Below, piece by piece: positions 35,077 through 47,591 of a stretch of 64,000 nt of DNA. This DNA comes from Rhynochetos jubatus. Its lineage: Eukaryota > Chordata > Aves > Eurypygiformes > Rhynochetidae. Under the pieces are notes generated by a model. The model was not told the origin of the DNA. It did no database searches and saw only the letters and a program-made list of their open reading frames with translations. The stretch spans positions 36,839,857 through 36,903,856 of the forward strand of contig CM050690.1 of NCBI GenBank assembly GCA_027574665.1, given 5' to 3'. The stretch's first letter is position 1. Every line of letters begins with the position of its first letter. A program made the translations under genes and the position numbers.

Positions 35077-38000
35077 TGTTTGATTTATAACGTTTAAAAG
35101 AGGTTTCTGAGGCTTTAACTCAACTCTGCCAGCACGTTAAAGACAGATCCTATCCTGCATAAGGCTCTGCAAAATGGGTAGTTAAGAAGTATTAGCTGAC
35201 ACAGGCTGTTACCTTAAGTCTTTACCTTCAGGGGATCTTGGGGAGTAAATGAACTTGCTTCCTTGATAGAGGTGGCAGAACTGTGCTTTAGACTGTCCAG
35301 GAAAAAGAAATACAAACACCAAAACCTTTTCTCAGCCACGTGAAACCAGGTGGTTCTCTTGCCTGTAATAGAATTCCATTATAAAGCATGTGGTTGAATA
35401 ATCCCTAGCCAAAGTGGAGCATTTTATGCTTTTTTGGGGATTTCTCATTAATGACCATTGTGCAGACCACCCAGCTGCACAGACAAAGTGTGCAGATCTG
35501 AAAATATTCCTGTGTATAGTGAAATAGCAATCATTAGACCTCAGGAGAATACCATTTCCTTTGCACTGACTGCAGTCCCGGTGAGTCCCTCATTCCCCCT
35601 GGTAAAAAGAATGTCTTTCAATGAACTCCTTAAAAAGAAAAATTAAAAAAAAATAAAGAAAGAAAATTTAAAAAGCAGCTGCAGTGTGCACATGGCATAA
35701 GCAGTTTACTAAGGCATTACAGTACAGTGTCAGGCAGGCTGTTAAAGAAAATCTGGTACTCTGGTGATAATGTGTATATTCATTCAGTATAAATGACTAA
35801 GTTCAAAAAACCATACAATGAATCATGGTTGCAAGGCCAGACTTGCTTTGATTAACTACACTGGTATAATGAAATCCAACAGAGCAATCACTGAAACATT
35901 TAGCTCCAAATGTAAATCTTCTTGAACGCTGAAAAAAGCATGTTAGGCAATGAGAGGTGGTATATAATACAGCCATATTTCATATAATGAAAATGGAAGC
36001 AGTTGTAAAGAAAAGGGAATGTTAAAAAGTTGTTATGCTGTGTTTGGCAAGAATGAGTCATTCTGAATGTGTCAATCATGATAATCCAACATATTTTTAA
36101 TCTAAAGGTCAATAGAAGCAGTTTCTATAGTGGTACAATAGTTATGCCAAATATGAAAGCAAGCATTTATAAGACGATTTCAAGTATTAATACAGTACCA
36201 TAATGTGTCTTGGAGAATTAATCTCAGCTTTAAATTGAAGGGCATAGATTGATCAAGATAAGAGAATTTTATTAAAAATGTACTAATATAACCTGTGACA
36301 CTTTCATTTTAGAAAGATTGCTGTGTTGAATTCCCGTATCTCAAGCATGTCCTAGCTGTATAGAGGAAAGGTGCCTTTTCTGCCAAGAAGCAGAACTTGC
36401 TCTCAGTAGGAGAAACTTGAGCTCTACTATTAAACTACAGAGCATGAAGATTTGCTCATATGGTTCATGGTCGTGCATCTGGACACAAAGGTATGTATTT
36501 TTTCCTAGGAAGCACATCTGCCTAAACACCGTTAATGCTAATATAAGATTACTTGCACCAGGGGAAATCTAGTCCTGAGGAATTCTTCTCACTGCACACA
36601 TGAACTCAATCATCACAGGCTTTTCTTATGTCATAATTTCCCTGCTGTTCTGTCCCTTTTTTCCCTGTAGTTTGCTACAGGCTTAGAGGACAGTTTTTCT
36701 AGCAGTCAGTAGAATTATGATGAACACAAAGTACAGAGCATGGACAAGAAGACCCAGCCAAACCAAGCAACTCTTCTCTTGGGTTGTCCGAACAACACAG
36801 CCAGAAGGAAAATCTTTCCCTTCCACTGTTGCTTGCCCAGAGGATTTACTGAGCAAAACATTGGTAAGGAACTCTGATGTCATAGCGGGGAAACTAAGGT
36901 TAAGAAAAGTACTGCTGGAGTTGGAATGTTATCCACAAACTGTGTATGACCAGGGGTAGGGAGACCCTGGAGGATGGTCCACAGAAATGCAGAAGGGGAA
37001 GGCTTCATAGTCATTGTCTGGTACATCTTCCCATATTAAGTGAGGGAAAGGAGAGACTTCCTCTATCCCTCCATTCCAGCCTTTCCAATTTAAAATATTG
37101 AGCTTGCCATAGAATAAATGTGCTCTGTTACACACAGATCACATACAGACTATAGAATTTAGCTAATTTAAAGAGATTTGCTGTTAAAGAGATTGTGGAC
37201 CATGGTCAGATTCAGTGTCAGTAGAAGCAATTTCCTCCCAGACAGTGAAGCTCTGCCCACTTCCACTGGACCTGAACAGGTACTACAGGATTGACCATTC
37301 CACTATTTAACCTTCATAGACTGAAAATGCTTACATAAGGCAGTCTCACAGAACATAACAGTAGTGACTACAAAATACATACAGTAAACATTGGTGGTTT
37401 AGACTGCTTTTGTAGAATATTAGAGCACTTGCTTCAAACAGCATTCATCACCTACACAAGAATTCTTCTTCAAAATCATTCCATTTGAAGAAGTGAAAGC
37501 CTGAGTGAAAATGTGCTTTCATCAATAAAATACAGCATTTCCTGCAACAAGCCATAACTGTCACAACTGCTGCGAAGACTAAAAGTCAGTCAATTAATCT
37601 GAAGGTGGATGTACATACTAACTTGTAAGATTGAATAGTCTTGTGTTGGCTCAAAGGCCTTGACATAATATCCACTGAGTACAGTTGGGACAGAGTGAAA
37701 ATTGCTAACACCTTGACATGCTAAAAGGTGATGAGACTCTACTGGAAAAGAAAGGAACTTTTTAGGATTATTGTTTTCCTAAGACTAAATAATCTTTTTA
37801 CAGTGAAATATAATAATGGTCTCCAGGCACAAGGAAGATGTTTTAAACTGTTTGAAAATCATAGTCAACTTCCAAGTCCCAGTGTCCACGGATAGCCACT
37901 AAAATCTATATTCCAACACCAACATAAGAATATTGTTCAAGATTGCTCATTCACTGTTGCCATCAATTTCTTTCAAAACACTAAACAGTAAATGGAAAAC

Positions 38001-38683
38001 ATGCCACTTAGTACTGCTAAAATATGTTCTATTATGCCTGTAAAGTTCTCATTGGCTTTTTCTTTTCATCAATTCTCCTAGTCAATAGGGAGCTTGAGAC
38101 TGAAGAGAACTAAACAGCTCTTTGATTTCCTCTTCTCCCAGGCCTCTGCAGAGAGTTGTACAACTTGGCAGTTTGAAAGGAGAAAAAGAGCTTCATTTGA
38201 GAATATCTTTTCCTTAAACAAGTTTTATAAAATGTCATTGGCCACAAAATTATCTGCATCTGTATGCAATATTCAACATCGCCACCGGTTGCAAAATATT
38301 GTGGAAAAATTAAACACATATAGGTTTGTTGCAGACTTTGAAGACCAGATATTCTGTATCACGTGGAGTTAGTAGCTTTATAGAATATACACTCTGGAGC
38401 TCCACCCACAAGATATAAGTTTCCTTGAATCCCCACAAAACCCCCGCTGGCTTGTGGGAGCGCTGTGTGCGTCTGGAGCCTTCTCATGAGCGGGGAACTA
38501 GTGGGAGTAGATTTTCCAGGGCTCAGAAAATAGGGCAACCAAAGAATCCCCCGTACACAGGCTGAGCAGCATTCAGGTCTGCTCCGTAAAATATTTAAGC
38601 ATGTGTGTAAGTAAGAGATTAAAGCAGAGGTGTAAGTGCCCTGCATAATTAGTAAATAGGACAAATGAGAACCCTAAGAAGAT
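35077..38683. other. Intergenic, no gene recognised
   Basis: AT-rich sequence with an A-rich stretch at 35632-35673. A fragment at 35836-35897 (core TACACTGGTATAATG) resembles another old palindromic amniote repeat. Open frames here are short and unrelated to known families. Confidence 0.65.
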
Positions 38684-40170
38684 GGACTTCTTTTTCTTTC
38701 ATTCAACTGTTTCTTGAGCCACGTGATTGTTATTTACTAGAAATGAGGTGAACCAGCTCAGCCAGCCTGCCTTAACAACTTGATTAGCCTGTTGCTAAAC
38801 ACGAAAGGATTTCTTCACCTGCCTCTAATTTGTATAAATGGTACCGTGTGAGGAATCTGAGCTGCCTACAAGCTAGAGAGAGAGTTGATTTTGGAACACG
38901 CATCGTGGGTGTGCTGGGCTTCCTGCCTCAGGCGTAGCGCAAAGGGGGAAGGCTGTGACCACACCAAGGGTTCTGCCCTGCACCTCCTGCAGTAGTGAGT
39001 CCTGCAGAGACCTCTCCTGGCAGAGCTCCGAAAATCACCTTGGCCACGGCGGTGCTTTACGCACTCACTCTTCTGCTTCCCGAAACACACGTGAATCTGA
39101 ACCCACCTCCACCCCCTCACCCCCCCACACCTTTTTTTTTTGTTTGTTTTTCTTTTTAATGGCTCTTTTTCCCCCCCTCGGCTCTCTTGTGGAGCTATTT
39201 CTACAAAATCCCGATGGTTGATCTATTTGTGATGGTAGTCGCCAATAATGGACAACACTAGGATGCAAGTTTCCGTAAATCAGATGTTGCGGTGTGGGGT
39301 AGGTAGATTACCCCTATTATACGTTCTTTAACACGTACCCTGACCGGTGAACAGTGAAAATGTGTCAACATCTGAAAATTACAAGAAATACGTTAAGAAG
39401 TTTTGATCAGAGGATTGCAGCGGTATTGAGGTAGAGCAGTCAAATGAATTACTGCTTTCCCATTTTATAGTGACAGCAGATTAAAGCAGTGAGGGAAAAA
39501 AAAAAAAATTCCCAGTGGAATAACATCTGTGATAAACCTCCAAGAGCCCCAGTGGTGGAATAATTTCAGATCAGACACCAATTTATGGGGTAACTTTGAG
39601 AAGCCTTAGAATCCGTAATAGGGGAAAAAATCAGCGTGAGAAAGATTTAAGTAGGTAACACTGTCTTGTGCCAGTATTACTGCTGCGTGTACGTCCCTCA
39701 GGTCCCTTGAGTGATTATGCCAATATCTACAGCATTAGGATTGGACACCTATTAATCAGGATGAGCAAACCTTCACATCTTTTCTATGAAGAATCATGAA
39801 CTGCGAGACTAAATACAGGCAAACGGTTCCAATAACTTTATCCTTACAGCAGAGTGACATAAGCAAATATAAATCCCACTAGTGTTATTATAACGCCTGC
39901 TAAGCTAATTGAGAACATATTCGTTTCTTCAACTAAATAAATTACTGTTACAATTATATGACCCCAAGGTCATCTCCTTTAGGAGATGCCTAGCACTTGA
40001 ATTAACTATTCAACTCTTCACAGTAAGTGGCCTCAGCCAATCAATGCCAAATAAATACTGCTGAAATATGCATTTAATTATCCTAACACTTTAGCTTCTA
40101 AAACCTTTTCTTTGCCAGCAGTCTTTTTGTTAGCTAATTTATTCTGGAAGGGTGAGAGATTTCTGAATCT
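38684..40170. promoter_or_regulatory. Candidate distal regulatory cluster
   Basis: A complex segment (38684-38880) carries a CACGTG and a forkhead-like TTGCTAAACA. A CpG-retaining, GC-richer patch follows (38898-39095). Then comes AT-rich but non-repetitive sequence (39735-40170). The last part contains CCAAGGTCA (39964-39972, NR5A/ERR type), the palindrome ATCTCCT-TT-AGGAGAT (39972-39987) and AAATATGCATTTAATTA (40064-40080, POU/homeodomain-like). CpG retention and motif density are unusual for this flank. Enhancer status is inferred, not shown. Confidence 0.3.
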
Positions 40171-43100
40171 TGTCCGAGCCTAGCTTTTGTAGACTCTGGT
40201 CCCAAAAGAGATCACAGCCAACCCTCACAGACAAAACTGGTTACAAACAGACCATTTCTTTGATGTGAAGGAGCAACAAATTTTTATCTGTATTCTTTAT
40301 TTTGTTTATTTCAAGAAGCAAACACAGCTGGCTAACTTTTATGAGGTTTCAAAAGTATGCCCCTCCAATCTACTTTGCCAGGTTAGCTAAGGACAAAATG
40401 CCTCCTCTAATGAAGAATCCATGTTTTGCCAAACTCAGAGTTACTACTGCTGAATTAAAACTGACATGTAAAATGTCAGTGAGCCCACTACAAATTGCTT
40501 TATTTTAGAAATTATTTGGTTCAATTTCTGTATCAACTAAAGCCTGCTACAAAAACATTAAAATACAAGTTCTTCTGAAAGCTAAAAGCTGCTTTCCATC
40601 CTCCTGACTTGCTAAAATTAATCCTAATGAAACTAAGTATTGTAAAGCCTATACCCCGTACCTATAAACCCAGCATAAGCCCTGTGCATAGCCATTGATT
40701 GGGATTCCTGTACTGAAGTACATCTTCCCTTGAGGAACACACAGTAAGTAATAATTTAGGCTACTCACATTATGTATTAGTCCCTAGCAGTAAGAAAGCT
40801 CCCAACCACTCTGCCGTAAATTGGAATAGAATTAAATTTGCCATTTACTTGCACCAGTGTAAATAAAAGTGCAACTTGGTCCTCTGTACAAAATAATTCC
40901 TTTCTGCATAACTAAAAATGACCGTCCTCTCTGTACTCATTTTTGGATTTTGCATGGTTTTCTGTGTAAATAAACAAACATATACAAATTGAAGTATAAA
41001 AAAGGACTCACATTTTGCAATTATTTGGAACCTAATTTTTATGAATATGAATTCTTTTAAAGAGGAAAATAAAAATTATGACACCCTGTGGACTAGTAGA
41101 CTTCAAACCTTCAGAAAAAATTGTTTATTTAGTTTTTAAACAAGAGACATTCATTATTATGCTTTGTGTAACAAGACTCGATTTTTTTTTTTTTAAATGA
41201 TGACCATAATTAAGCCTCTCATAATGAACATTGCTATTACTGTACAGTACAATGTATATAATGTCTCCACTCTAGGAGACTTTGCTTTTTTATTGAGGAG
41301 AAAAATCAGATAATAACAGAGATTATAGTATAATAGTATTATTTTTAAGGATATTGCACAAAACATATATAGACTATATTAATCTTTAAGTAAAACTTAA
41401 TCAGACTATGGCTGTTTAGCTAGAAAAAGAACTGAAGAATTTGTCATGACTATAATGTAATGTTGATGTTTCTCCTAGTTCTAGAGAAATGTACAAATTA
41501 AGTTATAATTAAGTTACATCCAAATTTTTACACAATGTAAAACATTTCCACATGGTGCATGTACTTAATCTAGTTCTGGCAGAACTCTGTATAGACAAAA
41601 ATTACTTGAACCTGCTACTAGCCAAATAAAGATTGTCTTCAGAATTACTTATAGTTGTATGAAGCCTTTTATTCAGCTGCAAATACAGACTGTTTTCAGC
41701 TTTGCCTGTGGAGATCTTTAGAGATGGCCTGGTCTGTCAGTCACACATTTGTTATCTAAGGCAGGTATTTAATCAATATACACTCTTGTATATCGAGAAA
41801 AAAAACCAACTGTGACATCGGTGACCACTTTCAAAACTTGAATTCTAAACACCAAGTCCTAAGACTTCATGGCAGAAGGTACCCAGAGAATGCTGATCAT
41901 TTGCTTATGCTATTTCTTGAATATTTTCAGCTGGGTTCAGAAGTGTTTCATGAAATAAAAAGAGGCAAATTTTGCTGAGTTTAAATACTGCTTAGACAAG
42001 AACAGTTCCTAGGAAAATGCTGATTTAGCCACAGTTCAAACATGTGGAACATTCTCTTGCTGTTTCTCTGATTAAATGTATGGACACGTATTCCAATTTG
42101 TATTGTAGAATGTATTGCAGAATTACACAAATGTAGGTGTTTTTTTTTTCTAGTGCCTAAGTGACTGTGGAGCAAAAGTGTTTCTTGTATTGCCAGGAGT
42201 CTATCCTCCTAAGATATCTTAAGTGTAAAGATTTTGGAAAGCCTGCTGAAAACTTATATACTGCAGCTCTGTGATTTTTTTCCTACTGCAATTTTAGTGA
42301 AAAACAACACTATTATCAAGCTCGTTTTGAAGAATAAAAAAGTGTGATTTGGGGAGGACCTTCTGCTGCATGGATTTGATTCAAAGTGACATTTTAAAGT
42401 TTTACCCCAGGCCTACAGAGCTTTTGGTCAAGCTGTGCAGGTCAGATTATGTTCTGCAGCATCAGGAAGTCAGAGAGGGCGGAGAGAGGGCTTCCATCAT
42501 CTCCAGAGGGCTTTCCATCATTTGCAGTCTAAATGTATACCTTATGATGAAGTTAGTAAAATATTTCAACAGTTAGAAAACAGGCATTTTCCCAGTGACC
42601 TTTTGCAGGTGGTAGAAAACTGGCTCCATAAATGTTCATAGCAAAAAAAAAAAAAAACCCCACCCAAAAGTTGCCATGGAAGGAGAAGAGATTGTTTGGT
42701 TGTGAATGAGAAAAATTAGAACCGAACATTTTGTTTCAGGCCAGCTCAGCCCAAATCAAAAAGTCATGATCTGACAAACTGAAAAGAAGCTTTTCATTTC
42801 GCATCAGTTTGACATTAATTGACATCTGTCTGAAGTGGTGTTACGTGCCATGAGACGTGTGGTGCTTTGTGCTGGGGATATGAAAGCATGTTTCAGCCGC
42901 CAAATCCAAGTACATGACCTAGCCTCGTCGCAATAAAGCTTGGCTGTACATCATCCACCTCCCACTTCTTTCCCCTCTTTTCTGTGCTTTCTCTGCCGAA
43001 GCAATCGAGCTCACGGAGAGAAAACTGTGACGCAAAACCATCAGTCCTCTCATCTTGCTGGCTGTGGGAACAGGACCACAGACTGTGCTATGGAGAAAAC

Positions 43101-46100
43101 ATGCCCTTTGGTCAGAGCCATAACCTCACTGGCTGAGCAGTGCTTTACTTGCCGTTAAACAAGAAGGATCTCTTTGGAGAACACGATCGATTTCAATGTA
43201 TCAGAATGTGGCCTACTTGTTCATTAAGGAATGTATTCTGATGTTAATTTTTGAACATGTAAGTAACTTTGAAGAACTTTGTGGGAATACTGTGGGACAG
43301 GAGGTTCATGAACTATGTAAGGACAGAAAAATAGGCTTCACCATCTCCTAATCTATCTCGATATATTTTGCATGTCAGCTGCTGAATTCGTAATACATTT
43401 TTGTCATACTTTTAAAACATTTTTGAAGTCAAACCACTAATTCAAAAAGACAGTAACTATAAAAGTAGTTACTGCTACAAGATATTTGGATACGTGAACC
43501 TAAATATTAAAGAGTAAATCTGAAAAGAGGTGAACTGGCATTACTGGCAACACATTTTTTGCATTACTTGTGTTTGCTTAAAAACACACGCAGAGCTAGA
43601 ATGAAAGATTTCTCTTGAAAAGTATTTTCTAAAGTGTTTTACCTTTGGTGTTACAGGCACAGTATTACAGGGAGTCTAAGGAGGCTGTAGACCTTCTGCT
43701 ACTGGTGTCCCTTGCTGTGGAGCATGCATGCCTAGTTACTCGAAGGAAAATGAACATGCAGGCTTACAGCCCCCGAATCCTGCTTCTGGCTGCATTTTTG
43801 TACGTTTCCTGATCAACCTTGGTTCAACTCAGCAGATCTTGCTTGTCTCCTGCAGGATAAAACAAGTTAAACATCTTTTATTATCACCTAGACACATCCA
43901 AAATATACTCTTGTGTGCATTATAAAATTATGAGAGTGCGTGACAGTATTTTAGGTGAAAAAAAGATCTAGCATGCATTATATATCATACTGAATACTTG
44001 CTGCCCCTTGCCACTGAAATATGAGCACACTTTGCAGGAGCTGTCCTCTGTCAAGATTTAAAGCCAGGCAGAGAGCTACAGCCCGGACAGGCTGTAGACT
44101 ATTTCCTTCCTGATAGGAAACAAACTTGTGCCACAGAGGGGTAGGGTCTTTGCTGAGGGTTGCAGTGTTCATGGAGGCAGGCTAGCTGTAAGCACAGGTC
44201 TAAAATACAGCAGACGCTGTCAGTGCATGTCGGTGCCGCGTGTCTTCAACTCAAGTCACATGTCTATGGGCTGAAGCATGGCTTTCACAGGAAAGTAGGA
44301 TGCCCTAAGAAGTCCTATTATTCTGCTGGCAATTAGGAAGCAGTGGAGTGGAGAAGAAACCCTCTGGGGATACCTTTTTCCAGAGGGTTGACAGGACTTC
44401 CCACAGCAGCAGGTCTAGCTGGGCCAGGGCTGCACGAACCGTGTGCTTAGTATGCAGTGCTTACCTCAAACTGGGGACAAACAATGAAACGTAGAGTGAC
44501 ACCTGTCCACACTCCCCCTTTTTTCGAGCTGATGGTGAAGTAATTTTTTCCCCCTTTGGGCTCCATAGGACTGTGGATGCTGTTGCTTCATAATCATTCT
44601 GCCCAAGAAACTGAAGGTGATTCATTTGAAAAGGCATGATAGAAATAAGAATGAGCTTTTCAGATCAAACAGTGTTGGCAGTGGTTTTTTTCAGTGGGAG
44701 AATGGAAACCTCCATAATTTGCAGACACTATGTTCAGGAGGTAGTTGGGGGGGGGGCCGGGGAAGATAATAAAATTTGGCTCCACTCATTAAAAACTAAA
44801 TAAAAACCTAAGACAGACATAAGGACTGAAAGCAACAGAGTACCTTCCTTGTATTCAACCAGAAGTACTCAGAAACGTTTTTACACTTGCTGGGCATGAT
44901 TGCCACATTAGCAACAGCTCAAGTGAAACATTTAGAATGAAAAAAAAAAGACAAGAAAAACACATCCTTTTAAATCTCATTATGGACAGTATACTCAGGA
45001 GCAGTGTCAAAGACCACGCTTGTTCATGGTTTGAAAACCATGACACATATGCTTGCAGCACTTTCTCTATTGTTATGGAACAAAGGCCTAGCTAAAAGTT
45101 CTAGTCTCAAACATATTTTTCTGTATTTTTTCTAGTGACATCACAACCATTCACTCCACAGCATTAACTCTAGGGGGAAAGTAGTCATTGCTGAAATTCT
45201 AATATTTTGGGGAGTCTGGAAGATGTTTCTTTGGTCCTGGAATAACAACAAGATTTTACTTGCATGCAAAACCCAGCCGGTTGTTGGATAACCATTAATA
45301 CAAAAATCAGCCACCAGTGGTCTGCTCTCCTGGTATGGATATATTTTACTACCCCAAAAGGACTGTCTGAACCACTTCAAACAGACACACTTGAAGGTCA
45401 ATATAGAAATAACAGACAGTTATATTCCATGCTACAAGAATATAAAGATCAAGTGGAGGCATCCCAAAATGAATGAAACACTGGTGGCCAAGAGACTGAA
45501 AATACTGTTTGTCATAGCAGATGATCTAACTTGAATGACATTATTTTGGAAAAACTTCGCAGACTCAATTACGTTTTACAGTTGATAATACTGACATTGT
45601 TGTGACAGCTCATGCTGAACAGAACAACAAAATGGTATTAGAAGCAGATAGTTCTAGAAGAGAATGCCAAATTTAATGTTCAAACTACTTTTGTAAGGAG
45701 GAAATACAGCATTCTCATTTCATACCACCTGAGTAGAGAGGCTTTACTTGGGGAGACTAACGGTGAGAATGAAAACTGCAATTCAAAACTGTGTAAGGTT
45801 CTGTATAAACGTTACCCTGAAATAGCTCCAAGCAATTCGTTCAAGGCTTAGGGCACACTAAAACCTACTGTCCTCTGTACCTCCTTCTCTTTCTTGTTGT
45901 TACCCTTAAATCCTCACACAAAACTGTGCTTGGGGCCAGCAACCCAGTATCAAATATGATGAAACGGTTAATTAGCAAAGCAGTTTTTCAGCAGAAAATA
46001 ACCCAATACTCACAAGAAGATCTTTCAGAGAGTGTAGTGGTTTCAGCTGTAGTTCCCACCATTTCAGTTGTTCAGGATGGATATAGAATTTCTGATAAAA

Positions 46101-46575
46101 AATGGAGCTAGCCATGACTTAACGCTCGTCTATGAATAAAACTGTTTAGGGATTTAGAGATACTGATACACATGGCAACATCCAGCCTGAGAGTTCTGGA
46201 CACCACCATTGTTGTGCATTTATATGGTTACGCCAGATGTATTCAGCAGCCCAATGTCAGAAAATCTGGGAGATAAAGGGTATAAGCCTGAATCCTGTGT
46301 GTTCAAAATATCCTTCTTGACTTGGGGCTACTTCACCTTGAAATAAACCGGCCACTTGTCAAAGATGCTAGTGTTAACAGTGATGAAGAACAGAAGATAC
46401 TGCGACTGCCTCAGTAAGATGCACAGGAGGGAAAATTGCTTCCAGTCCAGTTTTGCTGCAATGTTTTCCACAGATTGCAGGCTTCCCGTTTTCTTAATAT
46501 ATTTAAACTTATTCTTCAGTTAAAATGTGTTGGGGTATTTGTGAATGCATCAGGGGTGAACATCACTAAACAGTG
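40171..46575. other. Intergenic, no gene recognised
   Basis: AT-rich sequence with T- or A-runs at about 41181-41194 and 42643-42657. Short perfect hairpins occur at 40460-40480 and 43451-43474. A segment with several CpGs and an AATAAA lies at about 42840-43165, and a G tract at 44747-44764. No coding evidence. Confidence 0.65.
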
Positions 46576-47591
46576 TGTTGGGTTTGTGTGGCATGTCAGC
46601 CTTTTGGTAGCAGGAAGGGGCTACAGGGGTGGCTCCTGTGAGAAGCTGCTGGAAGCTTCCCCAGCTCCAAGCTGGGCCCATCACTGGCCACAGCCGTGCC
46701 AGTCAGTGCCTCCATGATAAATATATTTAAGGAGGGGAGTGGGGGGTGGGGGATGGAAACCTGCTGGGGAACCAGCAGAGAGAGAAGGATGGGATGTGAG
46801 AGAGACAGCCAGGCAGACCGCCGGGTCATAAGAAAAGGCGGGAGGAGGTGGACGGAACAGAGGTTCCCCTCAGCCCATGGTGAGAGGCTGAGCTGTGCCC
46901 CTGCAGCCGTGGAGGGTCACGGTGGGGCAAAGAACCCCCTGCAGCCTGGGTAGGTCCCCACACTGAAGGAGGTGGATGCATTCTGACAGAAGCCCATGAC
47001 TCTGGGAAATCCGTGCTAAAGCAGGCTGCTCCTTAAGGGCTGCACCCCACAGAAGGGACCCACACTGGAGCAGTTTATGAAGAACTGCAGGCCATGGAAA
47101 GGACTCGCGTAGGAAAAGTTGATGGAGGACTGTCTCCTGTGAGAAAGACTCCACGCTGGAGCAAGGGCAGAGTGTGAGCATCCTCCCCCTGAGGAGGAAG
47201 GAGTGGCAGGGACAAAGTGTGATGGACTGACCACAAACCTCATTCCCTGTCCCCCTGTATTACTGGGGGGTGGGGGGGTGGGAAGAGGTAGGCAAATTGG
47301 GAGCAGAAAAAGAAAGCTGAGCCCAGAAAGAAGGAAGGACCAGGGAGAAGGTGTTTTTAAGATCTGGGTTTATCTCTCATTGTCCTACTCTGATTTATTG
47401 GTAACAAATTGATTTTTATTCCCCAAGTTGAGTGTGTTTTACCCCTGACCATAACTGGTGAGTGATCCCTCCCTCTCCTTGTCTTGACCCACAAGTCTTT
47501 CCTGATATTTTCTCTTTCCAGTCCCACTATGAGGAGGAATGAGTGAGCATCTGCCTGATGCTTAGTTGCCAGCTGGGCCTAAAGCACGACA
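46576..47591 (+). mobile_element. Solo LTR of an avian endogenous retrovirus (ERVL-like)
   Basis: The element begins TGTTGGGTTTGTGTGGCA and ends in CA after about 1,016 bp. It has a TATA-like ATAAATATATTT at about 46719-46730, consistent with a U3 promoter. A G-rich body carries repeated CACxCTGGAGCA units (for example near 47068 and 47150). The tail AAGTTGAGTGTGTTTTACCC at 47425-47444, followed by CTTGTCTTGACCCAC, matches a family I recognise as abundant in many birds. No gag, pol or env sequence or primer-binding site follows, so this is a solo LTR. No clear target-site duplication is left. The internal open frames are not genes. Confidence 0.75.

Noticed and set aside
46436..47412. Several open frames of 69-103 codons inside the LTR
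   Set aside because: They fall in the LTR, on both strands and in different frames. LTRs of this kind do not encode proteins.
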